From positions 1 through 30,850 of the forward strand of contig JAEXTA010000045.1 of NCBI GenBank assembly GCA_023453665.1: DNA of 30,850 nt. The letters are read 5' to 3'. The notes beneath the pieces are model-generated. The model was not told where the DNA came from. It searched no databases and worked only from the letters and a program-made list of their open reading frames with translations. Positions 1 through 6,672 of the stretch are shown one piece after another. Within the stretch, counting starts at the first letter, position 1. Every line of letters starts with the position of its first letter. The stretch is from Bacteroidota bacterium (GTDB lineage Bacteria; Bacteroidota; Ignavibacteria; Ignavibacteriales; Ignavibacteriaceae). A program made the translations under genes and the position numbers.

Positions 1-139
1 ATCTGTCAAAGGTTGGTTCGAAACCGAGGTATTCAAAAGCAGATGATGGAAATATTATTAAGCCGATGCCTACTGCAAAGGAATGTAACGCAACCAGGCA
101 CATAAATAATTTTAGAAAGCGCTCCGCTTTTCGGTTCAT
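1..139 (-). CDS. Partial membrane protein (N-terminus only), unknown function
   Basis: Reading the minus strand from an ATG at 139 gives 46 codons without a stop before the window edge. The peptide begins MNRKAERFLKLFMCLVALHS and continues as a hydrophobic segment (about residues 8-32) after a short basic N-terminus (N-R-K-A-E-R). This is typical of a first membrane helix with a cytoplasmic N-terminus or of an uncleaved signal anchor. Only a weak GGGA lies upstream as ribosome-binding site, but a good sigma70-like promoter sits about 75-105 bases before the start, which supports a real gene. The rest of the protein is outside the window, so no family can be assigned. Confidence 0.6.
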   Translation of the reverse strand, partial: MNRKAERFLKLFMCLVALHSFAVGIGLIIFPSSAFEYLGFEPTFDR

Positions 140-540
140 AAGAGTCCCGTTAGTTGCACTATGTAAATAAGACGAAAATGAAAATGAATTACAAGCAGAT
201 CACAATATTTTTTAGATTATTTGTATCAATTGACGAATGTCAATTGTTTTAAAGAAAAAATATTGGTGTTTATTAATCAAACGAATTCTGTTGGACAATG
301 AAATGAATACGAGAAAAGAGCAAGAGTTTAATTAGTTCCGACACAAATTAAAGCAGTTAACAGGTGTTTGTGGTTTATTATCAAACAAAACAGCTACAAC
401 ATTTTTTCTGCTTCTATAGTCACTTGACCAATGAAAAATATTTATTTCGATTTCATGAATAATTATGAAAACATCAGTGACTAATAAGCTAACGATTAAG
501 TTTAATGTTGCTTTTAATTTTAATAATAAATTTTTAGTAA
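140..540. other. Intergenic stretch between the partial gene and the end of the ars operon
   Basis: Apart from the promoter and palindrome at 214-246, this A+T-rich stretch holds no coding frame I can support. A small inverted repeat, TTTCAT (451-456) and ATGAAA (465-470), and A/T runs near 510-540 lie just past the stop of the last ars-operon gene. They could help end transcription, but no convincing intrinsic terminator with a U tract on the minus strand is visible. Confidence 0.5.
214..246 (-). promoter_or_regulatory. Promoter with a perfect palindrome over the -35 box
   Basis: On the minus strand TTGACA (plus 238-243) is followed after 18 bases by TAATCT (plus 214-219), a near-consensus sigma70 pair reading towards the partial gene at 139. 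The -35 box lies inside a perfect inverted repeat, CAATTGAC (227-234) and GTCAATTG (239-246), separated by GAAT. Such an overlap is the usual geometry of a repressor operator; the regulator is unknown. The boxes and repeat are seen directly; operator function is inferred. Confidence 0.5.
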
Positions 541-1056
541 TTATTTTTTCTCAGCTAAAAGATTTACAACTCTTTTTTCAATTTCAATCTCATCCCCTTT
601 CATATACCCAAGGCGCGAATAAATAGTTTTGCCTGAGTTGTCTATCAGTACACAATAAGGTATATCATAAGCAGAATAAATTCTTGCAATTTCCTTATTG
701 GAGTCGTAAAGAACGGGAAATTTATAGTTTTTTGTTTTTACGAGAGGTTTGACTTTAGAAATAGTTTTTTCATTATCAGTTGAAAGCGCAAGTAATACAA
801 AACCATCCTGATTGTATTTTTCATAAAGCTTTGCAAATGCTTCAACTTGTGCAATTGCTGATTTACAGCAAGATGACCAGAAGCATAACAGGATAGGTCC
901 CCTCCCAATAAATTGCTTCAGCTCAACAAAATCATTATTAATATCTCTGAGCATAAAATTTGGCGCGACTTTATCGGATAATTGCTTCGTATCAGTTTGC
1001 GCTTGACTAAGAAGACTCAGTCCGTATAATGCTAATAGCAGAAAAAATTGTTTCAT
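541..1056 (-). CDS. Secreted TlpA/AhpC-type thioredoxin-fold protein with altered active site
   Basis: The 171-residue protein begins with a cleavable signal peptide (hydrophobic 4-17, probable cut near A19) followed by a thioredoxin/peroxiredoxin-like domain at about 28-165. The entry motif A-P-N-F (31-34), the F-W-S-S-C-C-K-S-A segment (59-67) and the cis-proline segment I-P-Y-C (132-135) fit the TlpA/ResA pattern. The usual W-C-x-x-C is changed: C64 aligns with the attacking cysteine and A67 with the resolving cysteine, while C63 and C135 are extra. It may therefore work as a one-cysteine thiol protein, form an unusual disulfide, or be a peroxiredoxin relative. It is the last gene of the arsenic operon, 33 bases after ccdA, so CcdA is a plausible electron donor. 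Substrate unknown. Confidence 0.8.
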   Translation of the reverse strand: MKQFFLLLALYGLSLLSQAQTDTKQLSDKVAPNFMLRDINNDFVELKQFIGRGPILLCFWSSCCKSAIAQVEAFAKLYEKYNQDGFVLLALSTDNEKTISKVKPLVKTKNYKFPVLYDSNKEIARIYSAYDIPYCVLIDNSGKTIYSRLGYMKGDEIEIEKRVVNLLAEKK

Positions 1057-1089
1057 ATTTAACTTACATCAATTTTATATTTTTATCTT

Positions 1090-1788
1090 TCAAACTGTAG
1101 TGATAAGATAAATCCCTCCAAGTATCACCAGCACTCCGCAAATTCTTTTTATCCATAAAATAATTTTTGATTCTTCCGTCCAGTTAAGATACTGCTGTAC
1201 TTTTTTTGTTAATGTTCCTGCACCAACAATTACAGCGCAATGCCCTACACCAAATGCCAAAAGTAATATTGATGCTGACATAAAATTTGTTTGTGCGGTT
1301 TGAAAAACTATTCCCAGTACAGGAGCCATATAAGCAAATGTACAAGGACCAAGAGCTATACCAAAGAGAAGCCCTAAAATCAATGCTGCAAGTAATCCCT
1401 TTGATTTTGTTTGTTTTAATCCCGCTTTGTTCCAGTCGATTTTTATAATATCAAGAAGATAAAGCCCGACTAGAAAAAAAATTCCTGCGACTAAATAATT
1501 GCCGATACTTCCAACATCTCCCATCAATCTTCCAAGTGATGCCGTAATAATTCCGATAGCGGCAATCGTAATGAGAATCCCGACTGAAAAAACTAATGAC
1601 ACATAAAAAGTTCTGCTGAGTGTAATTTTTCCCTGCGAGTTAATAAATCCAACAACTAACGGAATGCTTGAAAGATGACACGGTGAAAGAAGTATCGACA
1701 ACACTCCCCATCCAAATGAAGCGAGTAATGCTATCCAATAATTTTCATAAAGTGCGGTACTAAGTATTGTAAATATTTCTTCAATCAT
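1090..1788 (-). CDS. ccdA: CcdA/DsbD-family transmembrane thiol-disulfide electron carrier
   Basis: This 232-residue protein has six predicted membrane helices and the two signature cysteines of the CcdA/short DsbD family, S-P-C-H (C37) in the first helix and G-P-C-T (C149) in the fourth, each beside prolines as in the family. CcdA takes electrons from cytoplasmic thioredoxin and hands them to thiol proteins outside the membrane. The start overlaps the stop of the preceding secreted thioredoxin gene (ATGA, 1785-1788), so the two are translationally coupled, and a TlpA-like protein follows. In this arsenic operon it probably serves those two extracytoplasmic proteins rather than cytochrome c maturation, since no cytochrome genes are nearby. 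That role is inferred. Confidence 0.88.
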   Translation of the reverse strand: MIEEIFTILSTALYENYWIALLASFGWGVLSILLSPCHLSSIPLVVGFINSQGKITLSRTFYVSLVFSVGILITIAAIGIITASLGRLMGDVGSIGNYLVAGIFFLVGLYLLDIIKIDWNKAGLKQTKSKGLLAALILGLLFGIALGPCTFAYMAPVLGIVFQTAQTNFMSASILLLAFGVGHCAVIVGAGTLTKKVQQYLNWTEESKIILWIKRICGVLVILGGIYLITTV

Positions 1789-2165
1789 TTTTTTGTTTTT
1801 TCTTTTAATCCTTTGGCTTGTAAAATTTTATCAATTTCTGCTTCCGGATAAAATCCTTCATGACGATGAAACTCTTTTCCATTTTCATCAAGAAAAACCT
1901 GAGTAGGAATTAATTTAATTCCATATTGTGAAGCATATTTTTTCTGCTCTGTTTTCCACACATCATAGAAAATAACTTTAACCTGGCTGCCATATTTTTC
2001 TTCGATTGCTTTCATAACCGGCTGCATTTGTTTACAAGGAATGCAATTCACCGAGCCAAGTTCAACAAATGTTACTTTGGGTTTTACTTCTTTGGTTTGT
2101 GCTTCAATGCTCAAAGTAGTTAGTAATAATAGAAGAATCACCGTGATTAAAAATTTTACTTTCAT
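1785..2165 (-). CDS. Secreted thioredoxin (CIPC active site)
   Basis: I start the gene at the ATG at 2165 because GGGAG lies five bases before it; a longer frame from 2177 would place that ribosome-binding site inside the coding region. The resulting 126-residue protein has a signal peptide (hydrophobic 4-20, cut near A22) and a thioredoxin domain with the dithiol active site C41-I-P-C44 and a cis-proline segment L-I-P-T-Q. It should reduce disulfides outside the cytoplasmic membrane, with CcdA, encoded by the next, overlapping gene, as its electron source. It lies between the mini-thioredoxin and ccdA in the arsenic operon. The target is unknown; the CxC protein two genes upstream and the TlpA-like protein downstream are candidates. 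Confidence 0.85.
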   Translation of the reverse strand: MKVKFLITVILLLLLTTLSIEAQTKEVKPKVTFVELGSVNCIPCKQMQPVMKAIEEKYGSQVKVIFYDVWKTEQKKYASQYGIKLIPTQVFLDENGKEFHRHEGFYPEAEIDKILQAKGLKEKTKK

Positions 2166-2246
2166 TCTATCTCCCATTTAATTGTTAAATTATTTTAAAG
2201 CAATTTGCTTATTGAACAGCCCATCTGCAGGACAGATTTACCAATT

Positions 2247-2486
2247 CTAATTTTCCTTCAGCCAGTTTATTATCTGTTCGTCTTTTGGAATGACACCCAC
2301 GCTCTTAATATTTTCATTTATGATTAAACCCGGTGTCATCATAATACCGTAGTTCACCATTTCCTGAATGTCTGTTACTTTTTCAACGACTGCTTCAATA
2401 TTATTTGAGGCAACCAAATCTCTGACTTTCGCTTCCAATGTTTGACATTTTTTGCATCCCGTGCCGAGTATTTTTATTGATAGCAT
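2247..2486 (-). CDS. TM0996/MTH895-type mini-thioredoxin
   Basis: The start is set at the ATG at 2486, which has AGGAG eight bases upstream; the longer frame to 2522 would add 12 residues unlike the family and run into the preceding gene. The 79-residue protein shows the pattern of the small redox-active disulfide family: beta strand, G-T-G-C11-K-K-C14, helix, then the cis-proline segment M-M-T-P52-G and the typical I-I-N-x-x-I-K-S-V-G turn. There is no signal peptide, so it is cytoplasmic. Family members often sit beside arsenic permeases and arsenate reductases. Here it may reduce ArsC or pass electrons to CcdA. The family call is firm; the partner is inferred. Confidence 0.88.
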   Translation of the reverse strand: MLSIKILGTGCKKCQTLEAKVRDLVASNNIEAVVEKVTDIQEMVNYGIMMTPGLIINENIKSVGVIPKDEQIINWLKEN

Positions 2487-2505
2487 TTTAAGTCTCCTTA
2501 TTTCT

Positions 2506-3162
2506 TTAATTGTTATTAACATATTCCTTTAGTTTAAAAATCATTTCCTCTTCAAATTCAATTATGGTCTTTACATTATTACTTGCATCAAATACTACAA
2601 CAGATGGAGCAAATAATGTTTCATATTCAATCTGCAATTCATTGTGTTCATATGAATCAATAATCCAAAGATGATAAGCATCATTATTGGTTCTGATAAA
2701 ATCTAAAAGTTCGACGGTTTGATTTTTACACATTTCAAGTGTGCAATGGCAGGACATCGAAGTGCTGAATAAAATTATTTTCGGAGTTTCTACCGAATAA
2801 AATTTTTGCTTGTTATACTCGTAAAAAGTTGTTGAGTAATGAAGATACCAGTAATTGAACAGTACAAGTGAAGAATCTGTTGATATGCTTTTTATAATAG
2901 TCTGATAGTTTTGAAAGTGTGCTTTTAAACTATCAAAGGCATTTTCTGTGATGAAATATTTTTCTTCTAATTCACCCGGTTTATTACTTGTATTTAGTAT
3001 TGAATTGAGTAAGTCTAAATCATCGAGCGGAAGTGATTTGTTTTTCACAAATGACAGATAAACATCAGCGGACTTTGCTTCAATTTTTTCTGGCAGTTGT
3101 GCATAGACGTTCATTGAGTGATAAGCACAACAGAATAAGCACAATAAAATTTTTAGAGCCAT
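2506..3162 (-). CDS. Secreted thioredoxin-like protein with CxC-x4-C motif, arsenic-operon associated
   Basis: The 218-residue protein has a signal peptide with several cysteines (C8, C11, C12; cut near A21) and a good ribosome-binding site (AAGGGG, seven bases before ATG). Residues about 30-120 are a helical region I do not recognise. Residues about 126-215 look like a thioredoxin-like half: strand P-K-I-I-L-F-S-T, cysteine cluster C138-H-C140 and C145, helix, strand H-L-W-I-I-D, then F-A-P-S-V-V-V-F-D, which resembles a cis-proline strand. The cysteine spacing C-x-C-x4-C is not the classical C-x-x-C and could bind arsenite or a metal as well as do redox work. It lies between acr3 and the mini-thioredoxin gene. 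No precise family recognised; secretion and a thiol role are inferred. Confidence 0.7.
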   Translation of the reverse strand: MALKILLCLFCCAYHSMNVYAQLPEKIEAKSADVYLSFVKNKSLPLDDLDLLNSILNTSNKPGELEEKYFITENAFDSLKAHFQNYQTIIKSISTDSSLVLFNYWYLHYSTTFYEYNKQKFYSVETPKIILFSTSMSCHCTLEMCKNQTVELLDFIRTNNDAYHLWIIDSYEHNELQIEYETLFAPSVVVFDASNNVKTIIEFEEEMIFKLKEYVNNN

Positions 3163-3203
3163 ATAATTTCCCCTTGAAATTATTATTGGTTAAGAACTTT
3201 TTT

Positions 3204-4286
3204 CTACGGACAAATGTCAGGAGCTTTAACAGTTCCTTCTTCAACTTTACCGAAATATTTTTTTTGAAAAAACAGAGCAACATTAACAAGCGCAATCAAA
3301 ACCGGAACTTCAACCAACGGACCAATAACTGCGGCGAATGCTTCCCCACTATTTATTCCAAACACTGCAATTGCAACTGCAATAGCTAATTCAAAGTTAT
3401 TACTCGCTGCTGTGAATGAAAGAGTAGCAGTTTTGCTGTAATCCGCGCCAATCTTCTTCCCCATATAAAATGAAACTATAAACATTATCACAAAATAAAA
3501 GAGTAACGGTATTGCAATTCTTACAACATCCAGTGGGATTTTAACTATGTACTCACCTTTAAGTGAGAACATCACCACAATTGTAAAAAGTAATGCTATC
3601 AGTGTTATAGGAGATATTTTTGGAATGAATTTCTTTTCGTACCATTCTTTCGATTTAACTTTTAAAGCGATAAAACGTGTTAACATTCCGGCTATAAAAG
3701 GAATTCCAAGATAGATGAATACACTTTCAGCAATTTGTCCGATAGTTATATCCACTGCAAAAGTTTGAAGCCCGAACCAATTTGGTATAACTGTCAAAAA
3801 CACATAAGCATAAATTGAGAAGAATAAAACCTGGAAGATCGAATTGAAAGCAACTAATCCTGCTGCATATTCAGTATCTCCTTTCGCAAGTTCGTTCCAG
3901 ACAATAACCATAGCGATACAACGTGCCAGACCTATCAGTATTAGTCCTGCCATATATTCAGGATAATCCTGCAGAAATATTACTGCGAGCGCGAACATCA
4001 GTATGGGACCTATTATCCAGTTCTGAACAAGTGAGAGAGTGAGCACTTTTACATTTCTAAAAACATCAGGCAGTTCTTCGTATTTAACTTTTGCAAGCGG
4101 AGGATACATCATTAATATTAAACCAACTGCAATTGGTATGTTCGTTGTGCCAATACTGAATGAATCCCAAAACTTAGCTACGGCAGGAAATAAATATCCG
4201 GATAATACACCAACTAACATTGCAAGAAAAATCCACAGTGTTAAGTAGCGGTCTAGGAAAGAAAGTTTTTTTGTAAGTGTACTCAT
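3204..4286 (-). CDS. acr3: Acr3-family arsenite efflux permease
   Basis: The 360-residue membrane protein has about ten hydrophobic helices and strong Acr3 signatures: M-M-Y-P-P-L-A-K-V near 59-67, the conserved cysteine in G-L-A-R-C123-I-A-M-V in TM4, T-A-A-S-N-N-F-E-L-A-I-A near 290, and G-P-L-V-E-V-P-V-L near 320 with the helix-9 glutamate. Acr3 expels arsenite from the cytoplasm using the proton-motive force. It follows arsC by 82 bases, so arsenate reduced by ArsC can be exported directly. No clear Shine-Dalgarno sequence precedes the ATG at 4286, so translation may depend on the upstream genes. Length and motifs match the family. Confidence 0.95.
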   Translation of the reverse strand: MSTLTKKLSFLDRYLTLWIFLAMLVGVLSGYLFPAVAKFWDSFSIGTTNIPIAVGLILMMYPPLAKVKYEELPDVFRNVKVLTLSLVQNWIIGPILMFALAVIFLQDYPEYMAGLILIGLARCIAMVIVWNELAKGDTEYAAGLVAFNSIFQVLFFSIYAYVFLTVIPNWFGLQTFAVDITIGQIAESVFIYLGIPFIAGMLTRFIALKVKSKEWYEKKFIPKISPITLIALLFTIVVMFSLKGEYIVKIPLDVVRIAIPLLFYFVIMFIVSFYMGKKIGADYSKTATLSFTAASNNFELAIAVAIAVFGINSGEAFAAVIGPLVEVPVLIALVNVALFFQKKYFGKVEEGTVKAPDICP

Positions 4287-4368
4287 AAATAATCTAAAAC
4301 TATGATAAACCTAATTGACCTATCGGATGCGACTGATTAAACTGATTTAAATCTGATCTATCAGTTTT

Positions 4369-4794
4369 CTATTGCCTTAATTCCTTTATATAAAACTCAT
4401 AAAAATCTCTTTTAATTTCATCCCTTATTTTTCTGAATACAGATAGAATTTCTTCTTCTGTTCCTATCGCATCTGCAGGATCCTCAAATCCAATGTGTAA
4501 CTGATGTTTTACATTGCCGATAAAAACCGGGCAGGATTCTCTTGCATTGTCACAAACGGTAATTACATAATCAAATTCCTGTGATAAATATTTATCAACG
4601 TCTTCGGGAACCCCAGAACTAATATCAATCCCAATTTCTTTCATAACCTGGATTGCTTTTGGATTTACTTTGTCCGAAGGCTTCGTTCCTGCGGAAAATA
4701 CTTCCAGGTTTTCATCAAAAGATTTTAAAAATCCTTCTGCCATCCGGCTTCGGCAGGAATTGCCTGTACAGAGTATTAAAATTCTTTTTTTCAT
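4369..4794 (-). CDS. arsC: Arsenate reductase ArsC, low-molecular-weight phosphatase type
   Basis: The 141-residue protein reduces arsenate to arsenite. The phosphatase-like loop C9-T-G-N-S-C14-R15-S-R gives the C-x5-R nucleophile loop, and V-C81-D-N-A-R-E-S-C88-P is the redox cysteine pair of the thioredoxin-coupled class (pI258 type). D105 in E-D-P-A-D-A is the general acid. Three cysteines (9, 81, 88) thus allow the relay that ends in a C81-C88 disulfide, which needs thioredoxin; the mini-thioredoxin three genes downstream is a candidate partner. A good GGAG precedes the ATG. It lies between the permease (with a palindromic repeat in the gap) and acr3. Confidence 0.95.
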   Translation of the reverse strand: MKKRILILCTGNSCRSRMAEGFLKSFDENLEVFSAGTKPSDKVNPKAIQVMKEIGIDISSGVPEDVDKYLSQEFDYVITVCDNARESCPVFIGNVKHQLHIGFEDPADAIGTEEEILSVFRKIRDEIKRDFYEFYIKELRQ

Positions 4795-4810
4795 TTAACT
4801 CCTTTCAATC

Positions 4811-4877
4811 TGTCATACCCGCGTAGGCGGGTATCTCATTATGTAAAATTTAGATTCCCGCTTTCGCGGGAATGACA
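4811..4877. repeat. REP-like nested palindrome inside the ars operon
   Basis: A 67-base element begins TGTCAT (4811-4816) and ends ATGACA (4872-4877). It contains two GC-rich hairpins, ACCCGC-GTAG-GCGGGT and ATTCCCGC-TTTC-GCGGGAAT, and the inner ATCT and AGAT also pair, so the two hairpins form one larger cruciform. Its style is that of the widespread TGTCATTCCCGC-type intergenic repeats. It lies in the 96-base gap between the permease gene and arsC, where it could stabilise or partly terminate the mRNA. The symmetry is seen directly; a function is inferred. Confidence 0.75.
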
Positions 4878-4890
4878 ATTACATTACCAG

Positions 4891-6192
4891 TTAAAACAGT
4901 GACCCATAAATCAATCCGCTTAAAGTTGCCATTAAAATGACTAACGTAACAAACACTACAGTTTTTTGTGTTCCCATAACACTTCTGATGACCAGCATAT
5001 TAGGAAGTGAAAGTGCAGGACCTGCCAACAATAAAGCAAGAGCGGGACCTTTACCCATTCCACTCGTAATTAATCCTTGTACAATTGGAATTTCTGTAAG
5101 AGTAGCAAAGTACATAAACGCACCAGTTACAGAAGCAAAAAAGTTTGAGAACAAAGAATTTCCACCAACCAAATTTGCTATCCATTCATTTGGAATAATA
5201 CCGTTTGGATTCTCTTGTGAACCGAGAAGAAATCCTGCGACAAGTACGCCGGCAGCAAGCAACGGCATAATTTGTTTTACGAATCCCCATGTTTCACCCA
5301 ACCATTGGTTAGGTTCATCTTCGGAAAAACTTAAAGCTATTGTAGTCGCCACAACTGCAACTATAAATGGAATGAGCGGATTACTAAAGAAAATTATCCC
5401 GGAGATTACTACTGCCAATGTTCCGATTAACACAAATATTTTTTTTACTTTAATTATGTATATCATAGACATAGCAAAACTTAAACCAAACACTCCGGTA
5501 ATGAACCATTTGTTGGCGAACATAAAATACCAGAAACCTTCTGTTGTATCCGGTTTGCCCCAATTAACAAAAACCAGTATTGCAACAAGGATGAAAAAAT
5601 GTGTCGCTGTTTGCCAAATCGGTCTGTCTTCGGGAATATCAGGCATTGCAAGTTGTGCTGTCGCTTTTTCTTTTTCTTCTTTACGATAGATGAATGACAT
5701 CATAAAACCAATAATAATACTGAATGAAACAGCGCCAATTATTCGGGCAATACCTAATTCAAAACCAAGTATTCTTGCTGTAAGAATTATTGCAAGAATA
5801 TTTATTGCAGGACCTGAATAAAGGAAAGCAACCGCAGGTCCTAAACCAGCACCTCGTTTATGAATACTTGAAAACAGCGGAAGAACAGTGCACGAACACA
5901 CAGCGAGTATCGTACCTGAACCAGCGGCAACTAAATAAGCTACCCATTGTTTTGCTTTTGCACCAAAGTATTTAACAACAGATGCCTGGCTGACAAAAAC
6001 AGCAATTGTCCCTGCAATAAAAAATGCAGGTATAAGACAGAGTAAAACATGTTCCTGCGCATACCATTTAGCAAGTACAAATGCTTCATTAAGTGCTGAT
6101 TTGAAAACCGGATTTTCTATCGGCATAAAATACGCGAACAGAAAAAATCCCGTTATCCATAAAAAACTTTTATATTGTTCTTTCCAGTTCAT
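4891..6192 (-). CDS. DUF318/ArsP-like permease of the ars operon
   Basis: The 433-residue membrane protein has about ten helices in two related halves. The first half carries A-V-C-S-C-T-V-L-P-L-F-S-S-I (about 98-110) followed by G-A-G-L-G-P-A-V-A-F-L-Y-S-G-P-A-I-N; the second carries A-T-L-T-E-I-P-I-V and G-M-G-K-G-P-A-L-A-L-L-L-A-G-P-A-L-S-L-P-N. These are the signatures of the DUF318 (YraQ-type) permeases, the family that includes the organoarsenical exporter ArsP. The C-x-C cysteine pair could bind trivalent arsenicals. It follows arsR by 54 bases. Substrate is unproven: it may export methylated arsenic or another thiol-reactive compound. The start at 6192 has only a weak ribosome-binding site. 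Confidence 0.85.
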   Translation of the reverse strand: MNWKEQYKSFLWITGFFLFAYFMPIENPVFKSALNEAFVLAKWYAQEHVLLCLIPAFFIAGTIAVFVSQASVVKYFGAKAKQWVAYLVAAGSGTILAVCSCTVLPLFSSIHKRGAGLGPAVAFLYSGPAINILAIILTARILGFELGIARIIGAVSFSIIIGFMMSFIYRKEEKEKATAQLAMPDIPEDRPIWQTATHFFILVAILVFVNWGKPDTTEGFWYFMFANKWFITGVFGLSFAMSMIYIIKVKKIFVLIGTLAVVISGIIFFSNPLIPFIVAVVATTIALSFSEDEPNQWLGETWGFVKQIMPLLAAGVLVAGFLLGSQENPNGIIPNEWIANLVGGNSLFSNFFASVTGAFMYFATLTEIPIVQGLITSGMGKGPALALLLAGPALSLPNMLVIRSVMGTQKTVVFVTLVILMATLSGLIYGSLF

Positions 6193-6246
6193 AACTCAAA
6201 TCTTGTTTCTACAATTCGTTAAGTATCGAATTATTCATTAAATTTT

Positions 6247-6600
6247 TTATCTCGAGCATACCTCGTTACGATCAACTACCTGAACTTTTTGTTTATCTGA
6301 AATAATTAATTGATCATCGGCTATCCAGAAATCAAGTGTTGACAGGACAGATGATATTCTTGCATCAAATGGTCTCGGATTTATAAGATAGTTCACCCAC
6401 TTTCCGTCCTTTACCTCAATAATGAAACCGGTTTCCTTAAGTATGCTCAAATGTTTGGACACAGTTGATGTTGCGAGTTGAAGTACTTCTGTAATTTCAC
6501 AAACACAAAGAGATTTGGATTGAAGCATTTTGAGGATTCTGAGTCGATTCGGGTCGGAGAGAGCTTTAAATATTTTCGTGTTAATTTTATTCACTCCCAT
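6247..6600 (-). CDS. arsR: ArsR/SmtB-family arsenic-responsive repressor
   Basis: The 117-residue winged-helix protein has the ArsR pattern: K-A-L-S-D-P-N-R-L-R-I-L near 12-23, the sensor segment S-L-C32-V-C34-E-I-T in helix 3, and the recognition helix T-S-T-V-S-K-H-L-S-I-L. C32 and C34 match the C-V-C motif that binds arsenite in ArsR and releases the protein from DNA; C115 near the C-terminus could be a third ligand. It is the first gene of the operon, and an 18-base inverted repeat overlapping its promoter is a likely autoregulatory operator. Family assignment is firm; the inducer is inferred from the motif and the operon. Confidence 0.94.
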   Translation of the reverse strand: MGVNKINTKIFKALSDPNRLRILKMLQSKSLCVCEITEVLQLATSTVSKHLSILKETGFIIEVKDGKWVNYLINPRPFDARISSVLSTLDFWIADDQLIISDKQKVQVVDRNEVCSR

Positions 6601-6607
6601 AAATTCA

Positions 6608-6652
6608 TTTCGTTATCTGACGAAACATAACACACCTGATGTTCAGAGTCAA
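6608..6652 (-). promoter_or_regulatory. ars operon promoter with probable ArsR operator
   Basis: On the minus strand TTGACT (plus 6647-6652) and TATGTT (plus 6624-6629) are spaced by 17 bases and read towards arsR. Just downstream and touching the -10 box is an inverted repeat with arms TTTCGT (6608-6613) and ACGAAA (6620-6625), spacer six. An ArsR dimer bound there would block polymerase. The repeat ends eight bases before the arsR start, so the leader would be very short. Sequence elements are seen; function is inferred. Confidence 0.65.
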
Positions 6653-6672
6653 ATTATTTTTAGTTTACAGAA

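Noticed and set aside
2487..2522. Longer N-terminus for the mini-thioredoxin from an upstream ATG
   Set aside because: The added 12 residues do not match the family, and the strong AGGAG lies before the inner ATG at 2486. The longer form would also overlap the preceding gene.
3033..3389. Open frames at 3033-3389 (plus) and 3080-3295 (minus, other frame)
   Set aside because: Both overlap the end of acr3 and the start of the secreted CxC protein gene, which have clear motifs and a ribosome-binding site. The overlapping frames have no features of a protein.
4937..5689. Long open frame on the plus strand opposite the permease gene
   Set aside because: It is the reverse complement of a well-supported membrane protein gene, has low-complexity composition and no ribosome-binding site or family signature.
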